Below the pieces are notes generated by a model. That model was not told the origin of the DNA. It ran no database searches and was given only the letters and a program-made list of their open reading frames with translations. Of a DNA stretch of 64,000 nt, positions 35,081 through 44,255 are shown piece after piece. Origin of the DNA: VBDM01 sp049802235 (GTDB lineage Bacteria; Pseudomonadota; Gammaproteobacteria; Burkholderiales; SG8-39); the NCBI GenBank assembly GCA_049802235.1, contig JBARMB010000051.1, positions 21,746-85,745 on the forward strand, written 5' to 3'. Each line of letters begins with the position of its first letter. The first letter of the stretch is position 1. The position numbers were made by a program, and so were the translations under genes.

Positions 35081-36085
35081 ATGATAACGGTAGTCCCTCG
35101 TGCCGACCAGAAGGTGATTTCAGCCTCGGCGCTCGAGCTTGCGCGCAAAGTACTGGCAATCGAGGCCGATGCCGTTGCCGCCCTCATTCCACGACTCGAT
35201 CAGCGCTTTCTCGACGCCGTCGGATTGATCCTCGGTTGCCGCGGCCGCGTCGTCGTGAGCGGCATCGGCAAGTCCGGACACATTGCGCGCAAGATCGCCT
35301 CGACCCTGGCGAGCACCGGGACGCCGGCGTTTTTCGTTCATGCAGCCGAAGCCGCCCATGGCGATCTGGGCGTGATCGCTCGCGACGACGTCATGGTGGC
35401 GCTGTCCTATTCGGGCGAGTCCGACGAGCTGCTCACCATCGTTCCGCTGATCAAGCGGCAGGGAGCAAAACTCATCGCCATCACCGGCAGCGCCGATTCG
35501 GCGCTCGCGAAGGAAGCCGATGTGCATCTGGACGCCCGCGTGGCGCAGGAGGCGTGTCCGCTCAACCTCGCGCCGACGGCGAGCACCACCGCGGCGCTGG
35601 CGCTCGGCGATGCGCTCGCGATCGCGCTTCTCGATGCGCGCGGGTTCGGCGCCGATGACTTCGCGCGCTCGCATCCGGGCGGTGCGCTCGGGCGCAAGCT
35701 GCTCACGCACGTGTCGGATGTCATGCGCGCCGGCGACGAAGTTCCGAGCGTGCCCGACACCGCGCTGTTCTCCGAAGCGCTGCTCGAAATGTCGAAGAAA
35801 GGCATGGGCATGACCGCCATTCTCGATCGCCGGGGCAGAGTCGCGGGGATTTTCACCGATGGCGACCTTCGCCGCACGCTCGAGCGCGTGTCCGACATCC
35901 GCTCGCTCAGGATCGCCGATGTGATGACCCGCCGCCCGCACGCCGTTCTTCCTGGCAAGCTCGCCGCCGAGGCGGTCGAGTTGATGGAGCGTCACAAGGT
36001 CAATCAGCTGCTGGTCGTGACCGAAGCCGGGGACCTGGTCGGCGCACTCAACATGCATGACCTGTTCCGGGCCAAGGTCATTTGA
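35081..36085 (+). CDS. kdsD: D-arabinose 5-phosphate isomerase KdsD
   Basis: KdsD converts ribulose 5-phosphate to arabinose 5-phosphate for KDO synthesis. The 334-residue protein has a SIS sugar-isomerase domain (VVVSGIGKSGHIARKIAST, catalytic-site EAAHGDLG) and two C-terminal CBS domains (about 205-330, with HVSDVMRAGDEVP and DVMTRRPHAVLPG). The start at 35081 gives the usual family N-terminus; the same frame extends far upstream only as antisense to the antiporter gene. The stop overlaps kdsC as TGATG. Confidence 0.95.
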   Translation: MITVVPRADQKVISASALELARKVLAIEADAVAALIPRLDQRFLDAVGLILGCRGRVVVSGIGKSGHIARKIASTLASTGTPAFFVHAAEAAHGDLGVIARDDVMVALSYSGESDELLTIVPLIKRQGAKLIAITGSADSALAKEADVHLDARVAQEACPLNLAPTASTTAALALGDALAIALLDARGFGADDFARSHPGGALGRKLLTHVSDVMRAGDEVPSVPDTALFSEALLEMSKKGMGMTAILDRRGRVAGIFTDGDLRRTLERVSDIRSLRIADVMTRRPHAVLPGKLAAEAVELMERHKVNQLLVVTEAGDLVGALNMHDLFRAKVI

Positions 36086-36624
36086 TGCGCGGCCTCATTT
36101 CCGACGAGGTTCTGAACCGGGCGGTGCAGGTGCGGCTGATGATTTTCGATGTCGACGGCGTGCTCACCGACGGCACCCTCACCCTCACCGAAACCGGGGC
36201 CGAAATCAAGGCATTCAACGTGCGCGACGGCCTCGGGCTCAAGATCCTGAAGGAGAGCGGAGTCGAGGTGGCGCTGCTGTCTGCGCGCCGCTCGCGCACC
36301 GTCGAGCTGCGCGCCGCCGAGCTCGGCATCGCGCTTGTCGAGCAGGGCGTCGCCGACAAGGGCGCCGCATTCGGGCGTCTGCTCGACAGACGCGGGCTGC
36401 CTGCCGCGGCAGCCGGCTACATGGGTGACGACCTCGCAGACCTGCCGGTGCTCGTTCGCTGCGGCTTCGCGGCGAGCGTGCCCGAAGCGCCGGATGCAGT
36501 GCGCCGGCGCGTACACTATGTAACCGGCACTGGCGGAGGGCGTGGCGCCGCCCGCGAAGTCTGCGAGCTGATCATGCAGGCCCAGAACACCCTCGAGCGG
36601 GCCATCGCCCGGAGTCTTGCATGA
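36085..36624 (+). CDS. kdsC: 3-deoxy-D-manno-octulosonate 8-phosphate phosphatase KdsC
   Basis: KdsC is a HAD-family phosphatase that produces free KDO. The 179-residue protein has the HAD motif I MIFDVDGVLTDG with the nucleophile Asp near residue 17. Motif II LLSARRS and motif IV GYMGDDLADLP are also present. The ATG at 36085 overlaps the kdsD stop by one base. The lptC start overlaps the kdsC end by 4 bp. Confidence 0.95.
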   Translation: MRGLISDEVLNRAVQVRLMIFDVDGVLTDGTLTLTETGAEIKAFNVRDGLGLKILKESGVEVALLSARRSRTVELRAAELGIALVEQGVADKGAAFGRLLDRRGLPAAAAGYMGDDLADLPVLVRCGFAASVPEAPDAVRRRVHYVTGTGGGRGAAREVCELIMQAQNTLERAIARSLA

Positions 36625-37196
36625 AAAGCCGGATCACTCCCGTCCTGCCGCTCGCACTGATGCTGTTTCTCGCGGCGCTGACGTTCTGGCTGCAGTACGC
36701 TGTGCAGGAAAGCCCCGGCGAACCCGGAGCCAGACGCCACGATCCGGATGCAATTGTCGAGAACTTCACCGTTCACCGGCTGAGCGACACCGGCAAGCCT
36801 CAGTACACGTTCTCCGCTCCGAAAATGCTGCATTTTCTCGACGACAATTCCTCGGAGGCGCTGTATCCGCGTATCGTCCAGCTGGACGACACCGGCGGCA
36901 ACATCACGGCGACCGCGAATCGCGGCACCATCACCAAGGACGGCGAGGAAGCATTCCTCTACGGCAACGTGCTGATTATCCGCGAGGCCACGCCGGAGCA
37001 TGAGGAGCTTCGCGCACGCACCGAGTTCCTGCACATGCTCTCGGAGAAGCACATCGCGCAAACCGACCGGCAGGTGACCATCACGCAGGGACCCTCGGTC
37101 CTGACCGGGGTTGGCATGGTGGTCAACGAGGACACGCACGAGTTCACGCTGCAGTCGCAGGTAAAAGGCACGTACGATGCGCCGAAGAGAAAGTGA
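36621..37196 (+). CDS. lptC: LPS export protein LptC
   Basis: LptC is the bitopic inner-membrane protein that passes LPS from LptBFG to LptA. The 191-residue protein has one N-terminal membrane helix (VLPLALMLFLAALTFWL) and a periplasmic OstA-like beta-jellyroll (DAIVENFTVHRLSDTGKPQY, ITATANRGTITKDGE). It overlaps kdsC by 4 bp and lptA by 20 bp. Confidence 0.93.
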   Translation: MKSRITPVLPLALMLFLAALTFWLQYAVQESPGEPGARRHDPDAIVENFTVHRLSDTGKPQYTFSAPKMLHFLDDNSSEALYPRIVQLDDTGGNITATANRGTITKDGEEAFLYGNVLIIREATPEHEELRARTEFLHMLSEKHIAQTDRQVTITQGPSVLTGVGMVVNEDTHEFTLQSQVKGTYDAPKRK

Positions 37197-37794
37197 AGCC
37201 CGCGCCGCGGTTGTGCTCGGGACGGCCGTCCTGTGCGCGCTTGCCGCGCCGACGGCGCTTGCCGAGCGCGCCGATCGCGACCAGCCGATCAATATCGAGT
37301 CCGACCGGCTGGTCGCCGACGACGCGAAAAAAGTCTCGACCTTCGAGGGACACGTGGTGCTGATCCAGGGAACGCTTATCATCCATGCCGACAGGATCGT
37401 CGTGCGCCAGGACGACCAGGGCTTCCAGTACGGCACCGCCACGGGCAACCCCGCCACCTTCCGCCAGAAGCGCGAGGGGTACGATGAATACATCGACGGC
37501 GAAGCCCTGAAAATCGAGTACGACGGCAAGATCGAGCGCGTGGAGCTCTTCGACCAGGCGCGGCTGCGCCGCGGGAACAGCGAAGATGTGCGCGGCAACT
37601 ACATTTCCTACGACCAGAAGACCGAGTATTTCACGGTAAAATCGAGCAGCGACGCCTCGCAGCAAAGCCGCGATGGCCGCGTGCGCGCGGTCATCATGCC
37701 GAAGAAAAAAGAGCCCGAGCCGGCTACGGCTCCGACTGCGGCCCCGCTCCAGCTCAAGCCCGTCCCCACCATTGCCAATCCGCGGCAGGACTAG
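37177..37794 (+). CDS. lptA: LPS transport periplasmic bridge protein LptA
   Basis: LptA forms the periplasmic bridge for LPS. The 205-residue protein has a signal peptide ending near LAERAD and an OstA-like fold (INIESDRLVADDAKKVSTFE, VVLIQGTLIIHADRIVV). A Pro-rich tail of about 35 residues closes it. The 20-bp overlap with lptC implies coupling. A 179-bp gap separates it from lptB, unlike the tight spacing upstream. Confidence 0.93.
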   Translation: MRRRESEARAAVVLGTAVLCALAAPTALAERADRDQPINIESDRLVADDAKKVSTFEGHVVLIQGTLIIHADRIVVRQDDQGFQYGTATGNPATFRQKREGYDEYIDGEALKIEYDGKIERVELFDQARLRRGNSEDVRGNYISYDQKTEYFTVKSSSDASQQSRDGRVRAVIMPKKKEPEPATAPTAAPLQLKPVPTIANPRQD

Positions 37795-37973
37795 GGTCTG
37801 TTTACATTCGGGCTACAAATGCGAACGAGGCGATTTGCGAGACCGTGCAAGGCGCACGGAGCGCCGTTGGGTTGCGCCAAACAAGCGACGGGTAACGCCG
37901 CAATGCGCGTGTTCGCTTTCGCCTTCCCGCAGTTTGCGTGGTGCAAAGTTTCCCCGGGGTTGGCGACGTCGTA

Positions 37974-38714
37974 ATGGATCGCGCGAACGCCATGAGCCAG
38001 TTGCAAGCCTTCGGTCTCAAGAAACGCTTCAAGTCGCGCGTCGTGGTCAAAGACGTGTCGATCGACGTATCGAGCGGCGAGGTCGTGGGACTGCTTGGGC
38101 CCAACGGCGCCGGCAAGACGACATGTTTTTACATGATCGTGGGCCTCATCGCCGTCGACGACGGTACGATCCGACTCGACGGCAGGGAGATCAGTCACTT
38201 CGCCATGCACCGCCGGGCGCGGCTCGGGCTTTCCTATTTGCCGCAGGAAGCCTCGGTGTTCCGCAAGCTTACTGTCGAGGAAAACATCCGCGCGGTGCTC
38301 GAACTGCAGGCGCTGCCCGGGGAAGAGATCGAATCGCGGCTGGCGGGCCTGCTGCGCGATCTCAACATCGCGCACCTGCGGCAATCCACGGCGCTATCGC
38401 TCTCGGGCGGCGAGCGCCGCCGGGTCGAGATCGCGCGCGCGCTCGCCACGCGCCCAACCTTCATCCTGCTTGACGAGCCGTTCGCGGGTGTCGATCCGAT
38501 TGCAGTGATCGATATCCAGAAGATCATCCGCTTCCTCAAGGAGCGCGGCATCGGCATTCTGATTACCGATCATAACGTGCGGGAAACGCTGGGGATTTGC
38601 GACCGCGCCTACATCATCAACGAAGGCTCGGTCCTGGCTTTCGGCAAACCCGACGAAATTGTTTATAATGAAAACGTAAGGCGTGTTTACCTCGGCGAAA
38701 ATTTCCGACTCTAG
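37974..38714 (+). CDS. lptB: LPS export ABC ATPase LptB
   Basis: LptB powers LPS extraction by LptFG. From the ATG at 37974 it has 246 residues; an ATG six codons later (37992) is also possible. Walker A is GPNGAGKTT, the Q-loop LPQEAS, the signature LSGGERRRVEIARAL, Walker B FILLDEPFAGVDP and the H-loop ITDHNVRETLGICD, all LptB hallmarks. Bases 37795-37973 before it contain no gene that I can support. The rpoN gene follows 116 bp later, the classic order. Confidence 0.95.
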   Translation: MDRANAMSQLQAFGLKKRFKSRVVVKDVSIDVSSGEVVGLLGPNGAGKTTCFYMIVGLIAVDDGTIRLDGREISHFAMHRRARLGLSYLPQEASVFRKLTVEENIRAVLELQALPGEEIESRLAGLLRDLNIAHLRQSTALSLSGGERRRVEIARALATRPTFILLDEPFAGVDPIAVIDIQKIIRFLKERGIGILITDHNVRETLGICDRAYIINEGSVLAFGKPDEIVYNENVRRVYLGENFRL

Positions 38715-38830
38715 AGGAGAGGATAGCCGACCTCATACGCTCGGCAGCGCCGCGGATCGGCTCCCGTCCCGACAACCCTGAATGACGATATTGCCGCGGT
38801 CCTGCGAGAAAGACTCCCCATCCCGTCCCG

Positions 38831-40267
38831 ATGAAGCAGACACTGCAGCTCAGACTGTCCCAGCACCTCACGCTGACGCCGCAGCTGCAGCAATCGATCC
38901 GGCTCCTCCAGCTTTCCACGCTGGAGCTGAACCAGGAGCTGGAAAAATTCCTCGCCGAAAATCCGCTGCTCGAGCGCGAGGATCCGGTCACCGAATCCGG
39001 TCCCGCGCCGGCGCGACTGAACGGGGAGCCGGCCACGCCCGTCGAAACTCCGGCCGAAGAATCGAACTCAGAGACCCCGGCGGCCGAGAGTCCCTCCGCC
39101 GAGCTCGACTGGTTTGCCGGTACCGCGTCCGGCAGCGGCGCCCGCGACGACGAGGACAGCGATTATCCGCAGCTTGCGGCCGAGTTGCCCAGTTTGCGTG
39201 AACACCTGCTCGAGCAGCTCACCCTCACCAATCTGGAGCAGCGCGACCGGAATCTGGTGACGTTCCTGATCGAGGCGCTCGACGAAGACGGGTACCTGAC
39301 CCAGCCGCTCGAAGAACTGGAGGAGCTGCTTCCGGAGGAGCTCCAGATCGGGCTCGACGACCTGCAGATCGCCCTCAAGCACCTGCAGAATCTCGATCCT
39401 ACCGGAGTGGGCGCGCGCAATTGCGTCGAATGCCTCGAGTTGCAGTTGCTCGCCATGCCGGAGGCAACGCCCGCGCGCACGCTCGCGCTCGCCATCGATC
39501 GAGAGTATCTCTCGCTCCTCGCCGCACGCGATTTTGCACGCCTGAAAAAGACGCTTCAGTGCAGCGACGACGAGCTGCGCCAGGCCCAGCACCTGATACA
39601 GAGTCTGAACCCGCACCCGGGCGCGGCTTTCACGCAGCTCGAAGCGCGCTACGTCGTGTCCGACGTCATCGTCAAGAAAATCAAGAACGTGTGGGTCGCA
39701 AACCTCAATCCCGAGGCGATGCCGAAGCTGCGCATCAATCGCATGTATGCGGACATCCTGCAGAACAATCGCGACCAATCGAGCAGCCAGATGTCGCAAC
39801 AGCTGCAGGAAGCGCGCTGGCTGATCAAGAACGTGCAGCAGCGTTTCGAGACCATCCTGCGCGTCTCGCAGGCGATCGTCGATCGGCAGCGGCACTTCCT
39901 CGAGCACGGCGAAGTGGCAATGCGGCCGCTGGTGCTGCGTGAGATCGCCGACACGCTCGGCCTGCATGAATCGACCATCTCGCGCGTCACCACCCAGAAG
40001 TTCATGTTTACGCCCCGCGGCATATTCGAGCTCAAGTATTTTTTCGGCAGCCACGTGGCCACCGAGACCGGCGGCGCGGCCTCCTCGACCGCCATTCGCG
40101 CGCTGATCAAGCAGCTGGTTGCCGCCGAGGATGGGAAGAAGCCGCTTCCGGACAGCAGGATTTCCGCGATCCTCGGCCAGCAGGGCATCGTCGTCGCGCG
40201 CCGCACCATCGCCAAGTACCGCGAGTTGCTGCATATCCCGCCGGTCAGCCTGAGAAAGTCCCTCTAA
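38831..40267 (+). CDS. rpoN: RNA polymerase sigma-54 factor RpoN
   Basis: RpoN directs polymerase to -24/-12 promoters. The 478-residue protein has region I (LTPQLQQSIRLLQLSTLEL) that contacts activators and an acidic region II (about 50-115). The core-binding domain follows. The C-terminal DNA-binding part contains a helix-turn-helix (IADTLGLHESTISRVTTQK) and the RpoN box VARRTIAKYRELLHIP. No clear Shine-Dalgarno precedes the ATG, but the N-terminus aligns with the family start. It would serve the sigma-54 promoter at 32230. Confidence 0.97.
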   Translation: MKQTLQLRLSQHLTLTPQLQQSIRLLQLSTLELNQELEKFLAENPLLEREDPVTESGPAPARLNGEPATPVETPAEESNSETPAAESPSAELDWFAGTASGSGARDDEDSDYPQLAAELPSLREHLLEQLTLTNLEQRDRNLVTFLIEALDEDGYLTQPLEELEELLPEELQIGLDDLQIALKHLQNLDPTGVGARNCVECLELQLLAMPEATPARTLALAIDREYLSLLAARDFARLKKTLQCSDDELRQAQHLIQSLNPHPGAAFTQLEARYVVSDVIVKKIKNVWVANLNPEAMPKLRINRMYADILQNNRDQSSSQMSQQLQEARWLIKNVQQRFETILRVSQAIVDRQRHFLEHGEVAMRPLVLREIADTLGLHESTISRVTTQKFMFTPRGIFELKYFFGSHVATETGGAASSTAIRALIKQLVAAEDGKKPLPDSRISAILGQQGIVVARRTIAKYRELLHIPPVSLRKSL

Positions 40268-40318
40268 GGCCGGGATGATCCCCTTTCGCGTCATTATCAA
40301 GAAAGAAGGATGCATTCG

Positions 40319-40642
40319 ATGAACCTCACGGTAAGCGGACACCATCTCGCCGTCACCCCCGCTATTCGCAGCTACGTCGAGGGCAAATTCTCGCGCATCA
40401 AGCGACACTTCGATCACGTCATCGATGTCAATGTCATGTTGACGGTCGACAAGCTGAGCCAGAAGGCCGAGGTCACCTGCCACGTCCGCGGCCAGGACAT
40501 CTTCGTCGAGAGCGACGGCCAGGATCTCTACGCGGCGATCGACCTGCTGGTGGACAAGCTCGACCGCCGGATCATCAAGTACAAGGACCGCCTCCAGGCC
40601 CACCCTCACGACGCGCTCAAACGTCATCCTTCATCCAATTAG
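40319..40642 (+). CDS. hpf: Ribosome hibernation promoting factor HPF (short form)
   Basis: The 107-residue protein starts MNLTVSGHHLAVTPAI at the second of two close ATGs, which has AAGAAGGA at a suitable distance. It has the HPF/YfiA fold with GKFSRIKRHFDHVIDVNVML and DLYAAIDLLVDKLDRRIIKYKD. Short HPF acts with RMF-type factors to dimerise ribosomes in stationary phase. It follows rpoN in the conserved order. Confidence 0.95.
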   Translation: MNLTVSGHHLAVTPAIRSYVEGKFSRIKRHFDHVIDVNVMLTVDKLSQKAEVTCHVRGQDIFVESDGQDLYAAIDLLVDKLDRRIIKYKDRLQAHPHDALKRHPSSN

Positions 40643-40736
40643 CCTCCAGTGGTGTAGAATTCGGCGTTTTTTCAGCGGCCGTCTGTGACCCCTGCACCCC
40701 GGGCCGCCGGCGTGCGCCGAGTTGCCTGAGTGCTCG

Positions 40737-41222
40737 ATGAACCTCATTGCCAAACTCCTTCCCCCCTCGAACATCGTTCTGGGTCTGGACGTCACCAGCA
40801 AGAAGCGCCTGTTCGAGCAGGCGGGCCTGCTGTTCGAGAACAACCAGGGCGTGGCGAGGAGCCTGGTGTTCGACAGCCTGTTTGCGCGTGAGCGCCTCGG
40901 CTCGACCGGACTCGGCCAGGGCGTCGCCATCCCCCACGGAAGGATCAAGGGCCTGAAGGAGGCCGTCGGTGCGTTCGTGCGCCTGGCTCAAGCCGTGCCG
41001 TTCGACGCACCGGACGGCAAGCCGGTCAGCCTGGTGTTCGTTCTCCTGGTTCCGGAACAGGCGACCGACCGGCATTTGCAGATTCTTTCCGAGCTCGCCC
41101 AGATGTTCAGCGATCGCGAATTGCGGGAAAGGCTCGCCGGCGACCCCGATGCGAGTTCCCTGCACCAGCACATCACTACCTGGCAATCCCATGTTGCAGA
41201 TCAGCGTCGCGCAGCTGTATGA
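40737..41222 (+). CDS. ptsN: PTS IIA-like nitrogen regulatory protein PtsN
   Basis: PtsN (EIIA-Ntr) takes phosphate in the nitrogen-related PTS and regulates potassium and nitrogen functions. The 161-residue protein from the ATG at 40737 starts MNLIAKLLPPSNIVLGLDV. The phosphorylated His is at about residue 67 in GVAIPHGRI. The end overlaps hprK by 32 bp. Neighbouring hprK and rapZ belong to the same conserved regulatory block. Confidence 0.95.
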   Translation: MNLIAKLLPPSNIVLGLDVTSKKRLFEQAGLLFENNQGVARSLVFDSLFARERLGSTGLGQGVAIPHGRIKGLKEAVGAFVRLAQAVPFDAPDGKPVSLVFVLLVPEQATDRHLQILSELAQMFSDRELRERLAGDPDASSLHQHITTWQSHVADQRRAAV

Positions 41223-42132
41223 CGACAACCGCGGCAAGCTCCGGCTCACCCGGGTCGGCGGAGAGGCGGGAAGCAAGGCGCTCATCAAGCGCGACAGCGA
41301 CGACGCGCCGGCCCTCGTAGGGCACCTCAACCTCATCCATCCCAACCGCGTACAGGTGCTCGGCAGCCATGAGGCCGCGCACCTCGCGTCCGTCGACGAC
41401 GGCGCCCTGGCGCAAACGCTCGTCGACCTGTTCGCGGCGCAGCCGGCCGCGATCGTGCTCACGGACGGCATGCAGGCCGATGTACGGCTGCTCGATGCGG
41501 CGAGAACCGCCGGCACGGCGGTGTTCGCGTCGCCGCTGCCGGGCGCACAGGTCATCGACCGGCTGCGCACGTATCTCGGCAAGGCCCTCGCGGAAACCAC
41601 CGAGCGCCACGGCGTGCTGATGGACGTGCTCGGGCTGGGGGTCCTCATAACGGGCGACTCCGGCGTGGGCAAAAGCGAACTCGCGCTCGAGCTGATCAGC
41701 CGCGGGCACGGTCTCGTCGCCGACGACGTGGTCGATATCTCGCGCATCGCGCTCACTGCGATCGAGGGCCGCTGCCCGCCTCTGCTGAAGGATTTCCTCG
41801 AGGTGCGGGGACTGGGCGTGCTCAACATCCGCACCATATTCGGCGAAACCGCCGTGCGGCCGAAGATGAACCTGAAGCTCGTCGTGCATCTGGAGCGGCC
41901 GGCTCATGCCGGAGTTTCGGAGACCGAGCGCCTGCCGCTGCACGAGCTGTCCGAGGACATCCTCGGCGTCACCGTCAAGAAGGTCGTCATTCCGGTCGCG
42001 GCGGGTCGCAATCTCGCGGTGCTCATCGAAGCGGCGGTGCGGAACTACATTCTGCAACTGCGCGGCATCCATTCGACCGCCGAGTTCGCGCAGCGGCAGC
42101 AGGCCGAGATGAAGAAACAGACGCCGTTGTGA
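41191..42132 (+). CDS. hprK: HPr kinase/phosphorylase HprK
   Basis: HprK phosphorylates HPr on Ser. The 313-residue protein starts MLQISVAQLYDDN inside the ptsN end. The N-terminal domain covers about 1-130. The catalytic domain has the P-loop GDSGVGKSELALELI near residue 155, ADDVVDI, and the HprK signature LEVRGLGVLNIRTIFG. Proteobacterial HprK occurs with an incomplete PTS, consistent with ptsN here. Confidence 0.95.
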   Translation: MLQISVAQLYDDNRGKLRLTRVGGEAGSKALIKRDSDDAPALVGHLNLIHPNRVQVLGSHEAAHLASVDDGALAQTLVDLFAAQPAAIVLTDGMQADVRLLDAARTAGTAVFASPLPGAQVIDRLRTYLGKALAETTERHGVLMDVLGLGVLITGDSGVGKSELALELISRGHGLVADDVVDISRIALTAIEGRCPPLLKDFLEVRGLGVLNIRTIFGETAVRPKMNLKLVVHLERPAHAGVSETERLPLHELSEDILGVTVKKVVIPVAAGRNLAVLIEAAVRNYILQLRGIHSTAEFAQRQQAEMKKQTPL

Positions 42133-42173
42133 TGCGGCATGCTGCCCCGCCCGGTTTCCGATAAGGTATACCG

Positions 42174-43031
42174 ATGCAACTGGTCCTCATCAGCGGCCTG
42201 TCCGGCTCCGGCAAGAGCATTGCCCTCAACGTGCTCGAGGACAGCGGCTATTACTGCGTCGACAACCTGCCGGCACAGCTGCTGGAGCAGTCGGTGGAGC
42301 TGCTGCGTCGCGCCGGCCATTCCCGCGTCGCGGTGAGCATCGACGCGCGCACCGGAGGATCGCTCGCGCTGCTGCCGGAATACATCGCCGCGCTCAAGCG
42401 CCAGGACGTGGATGTGCGACTGCTGTTTCTCGACGCCAAGAGCGATGCCCTGGTCAAACGCTTCGCCGAAACCCGCCGCCGCCATCCGCTCGCCACCGGC
42501 ACGCTGACGCTCGAGGAGTGCCTCGCGCGCGAGCGCGAGCTGCTGTCCGGGGTGGGCGAAATCGGGCACCGCATCGACACCACCGATCTTCACCCGAACA
42601 CGCTGCGCAAATGGATCAAGTCGCTGCTCGGGATCGAGGCCACTTCGACGACGCTTCTGTTCGAGTCATTCAGCTACAAGGACGGCGTGCCCGTCGACGC
42701 GGACCTCGTGTTCGACGTGCGTTGCCTGCCCAACCCGCATTACGATCCGCGCCTGCGGCCGCTCACCGGGCTCGATGCCGAGGTGGCGGCGTTCCTCGAA
42801 AGGGAGCCGCAGGTGGACGCCTTGCTCGCCGACATCCGGCGCTTCGTCGAGACCTGGCTGCCGGCCTACGGGCACGATCACCGCAGCTCGCTGACGGTCG
42901 CGGTCGGTTGCACCGGCGGCCGGCACCGCTCGGTGTATTTCGTCGAACGCCTCGGCGCGTATTTCCGCGCTCATTCGCGCGCAGGCGCTCAGGTGCTGGT
43001 GCGGCACCGGCATCTGGCGGCGTCTGCTTGA
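42174..43031 (+). CDS. rapZ: RNase adapter protein RapZ
   Basis: RapZ is a P-loop protein; in enterobacteria it controls GlmS through small RNAs. The 285-residue protein starts MQLVLISGLSGSGKS with Walker A in the first 15 residues. It contains CVDNLPAQLL, SFSYKDGVP, DVRCLPNPHY and the C-terminal AVGCTGGRHRSVY motif. It lies 41 bp after hprK. Its stop overlaps the TTG start of ubiX by 3 bp. Confidence 0.95.
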   Translation: MQLVLISGLSGSGKSIALNVLEDSGYYCVDNLPAQLLEQSVELLRRAGHSRVAVSIDARTGGSLALLPEYIAALKRQDVDVRLLFLDAKSDALVKRFAETRRRHPLATGTLTLEECLARERELLSGVGEIGHRIDTTDLHPNTLRKWIKSLLGIEATSTTLLFESFSYKDGVPVDADLVFDVRCLPNPHYDPRLRPLTGLDAEVAAFLEREPQVDALLADIRRFVETWLPAYGHDHRSSLTVAVGCTGGRHRSVYFVERLGAYFRAHSRAGAQVLVRHRHLAASA

Positions 43032-43660
43032 AAAAAAATCCGGTCATCGCCGTCGCCCTCACCGGCGCCTCCGGCATGCCTTACGGGCTGCGGCTGGTGG
43101 AATCCCTGCTGCGCGCGAAGGCGCGGGTGGTTCTGCTCTACTCGCAGGCGGCGCACCTGGTATCGAAGCAGGAGCTCGACCTCGTCCTGCCGCCACGCGC
43201 CGCCGACGCCGAGCGCTTTTTCTCCGAGCGCTTTTCGGCCAAGCGCGGGCAACTGCGCGTAGTCGGCCGCGAGGACTGGTTCGCGCCGGTCGCCTCGGGC
43301 TCCAATCCTGCCGACGCCATGGTCGTCTGTCCCTGCACCATGGGCACGCTCGCCGCCGTAGCGGCGGGGCTTTCGGACAACCTCATCGAACGCGCCGCCG
43401 ACGTCATGCTGAAAGAAGGCCGCAAGCTGATCCTGGTGCCGCGCGAGACGCCGTTCTCGGTACTGCACCTGGAAAACATGCTCAAGCTCGCCCGTGCAGG
43501 CGCGGTCATCCTCCCTGCCAACCCGGCTTTTTATCATCGCCCGAAACGCGTCGAAGACCTCGTGGACTTCATCGTCGCGCGGGTGCTCGACCATCTCGGC
43601 GTCGCGCACGATCTGATGCTGCGCTGGGGCGAGCGCCGTCAGCGCAAGCACCAGCGATGA
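43028..43660 (+). CDS. ubiX: Flavin prenyltransferase UbiX
   Basis: UbiX makes prenylated FMN for UbiD-type decarboxylases in ubiquinone synthesis. I place the start at TTG 43028, which overlaps the rapZ stop as TTGA and gives 210 residues starting MKKNPVIAVALTGASGMPYG. The frame continues upstream only as a shadow of rapZ. Family signatures include the flavin site TGASG, VVCPCTMGTLAAVAAG, LVPRETPFSVLHLENM and ILPANPAFYHRP. Confidence 0.92.
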   Translation: MKKNPVIAVALTGASGMPYGLRLVESLLRAKARVVLLYSQAAHLVSKQELDLVLPPRAADAERFFSERFSAKRGQLRVVGREDWFAPVASGSNPADAMVVCPCTMGTLAAVAAGLSDNLIERAADVMLKEGRKLILVPRETPFSVLHLENMLKLARAGAVILPANPAFYHRPKRVEDLVDFIVARVLDHLGVAHDLMLRWGERRQRKHQR

Positions 43661-44247
43661 GCCGGCTCAGCGTTCCGATTTTTCCGCTCAACACGGTGCT
43701 GTTCCCGGGCGGACTGCTGCCCTTGCGGGTGTTCGAAGCGCGCTACATGGACATGACCCGCGAATGCCTGAAGCACGACAAGCCGTTCGGCGTGTGCCTC
43801 ATCCAGGAAGGCAAGGAAGTCGGCGACCCCGCCGTCCCGCAAGCCGTCGGGTGCCTGGCGACAATCACCGAGTGGGACATGCAGCAGCCCGGCGTGCTCA
43901 ACCTGAAGACCCGCGGCGGCCAGCGCTTTCGCATCCTCGGGCGCGAGACGAACACGCAGGGACTGATCTCCGCCGACATCGAGATGATCCCGCCGGACGA
44001 AAGCGTCGCCGTGCCGGAGGAATTCGCGGTGTGCGCGCAGTTGCTCCAACTGGTCGTCGCCGATTAGGGCAGGTCGATTTTCGCCGAGCCGCACGCCTTC
44101 GGCGACGCCGCCTGGGTCGGCTACCGCCTGACCGATATCCTGCCGGTGCCGCTGATCGCCAAGCAAAAATTGCTCGAGCTCACCGACAGCCTGGGGCGGC
44201 TGTCGGTGCTGCAGCGTTTTCTCGAACAGCGCGGTTTGGCGCGCTAA
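43657..44247 (+). pseudogene. LON substrate-binding domain protein interrupted by an in-frame TAG
   Basis: The frame begins at the ATG overlapping the ubiX stop, with the LON N-domain opening VPIFPLNTVLFPGGLLPLRV. It reads to TAG at 44065-44067 (136 residues). Without a frame change it continues for another 59 codons, including FGDAAWVGYRLTDILPVPLI and KQKLLELTDS, up to TAA at 44245. The combined 197 codons are the normal length for stand-alone LON-domain proteins, and the second part matches the family C-terminus. A point nonsense mutation or a sequence error is the simplest reading. No start codon is well placed for independent translation of the second part. Confidence 0.85.
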
Positions 44248-44255
44248 TCCCCTTG

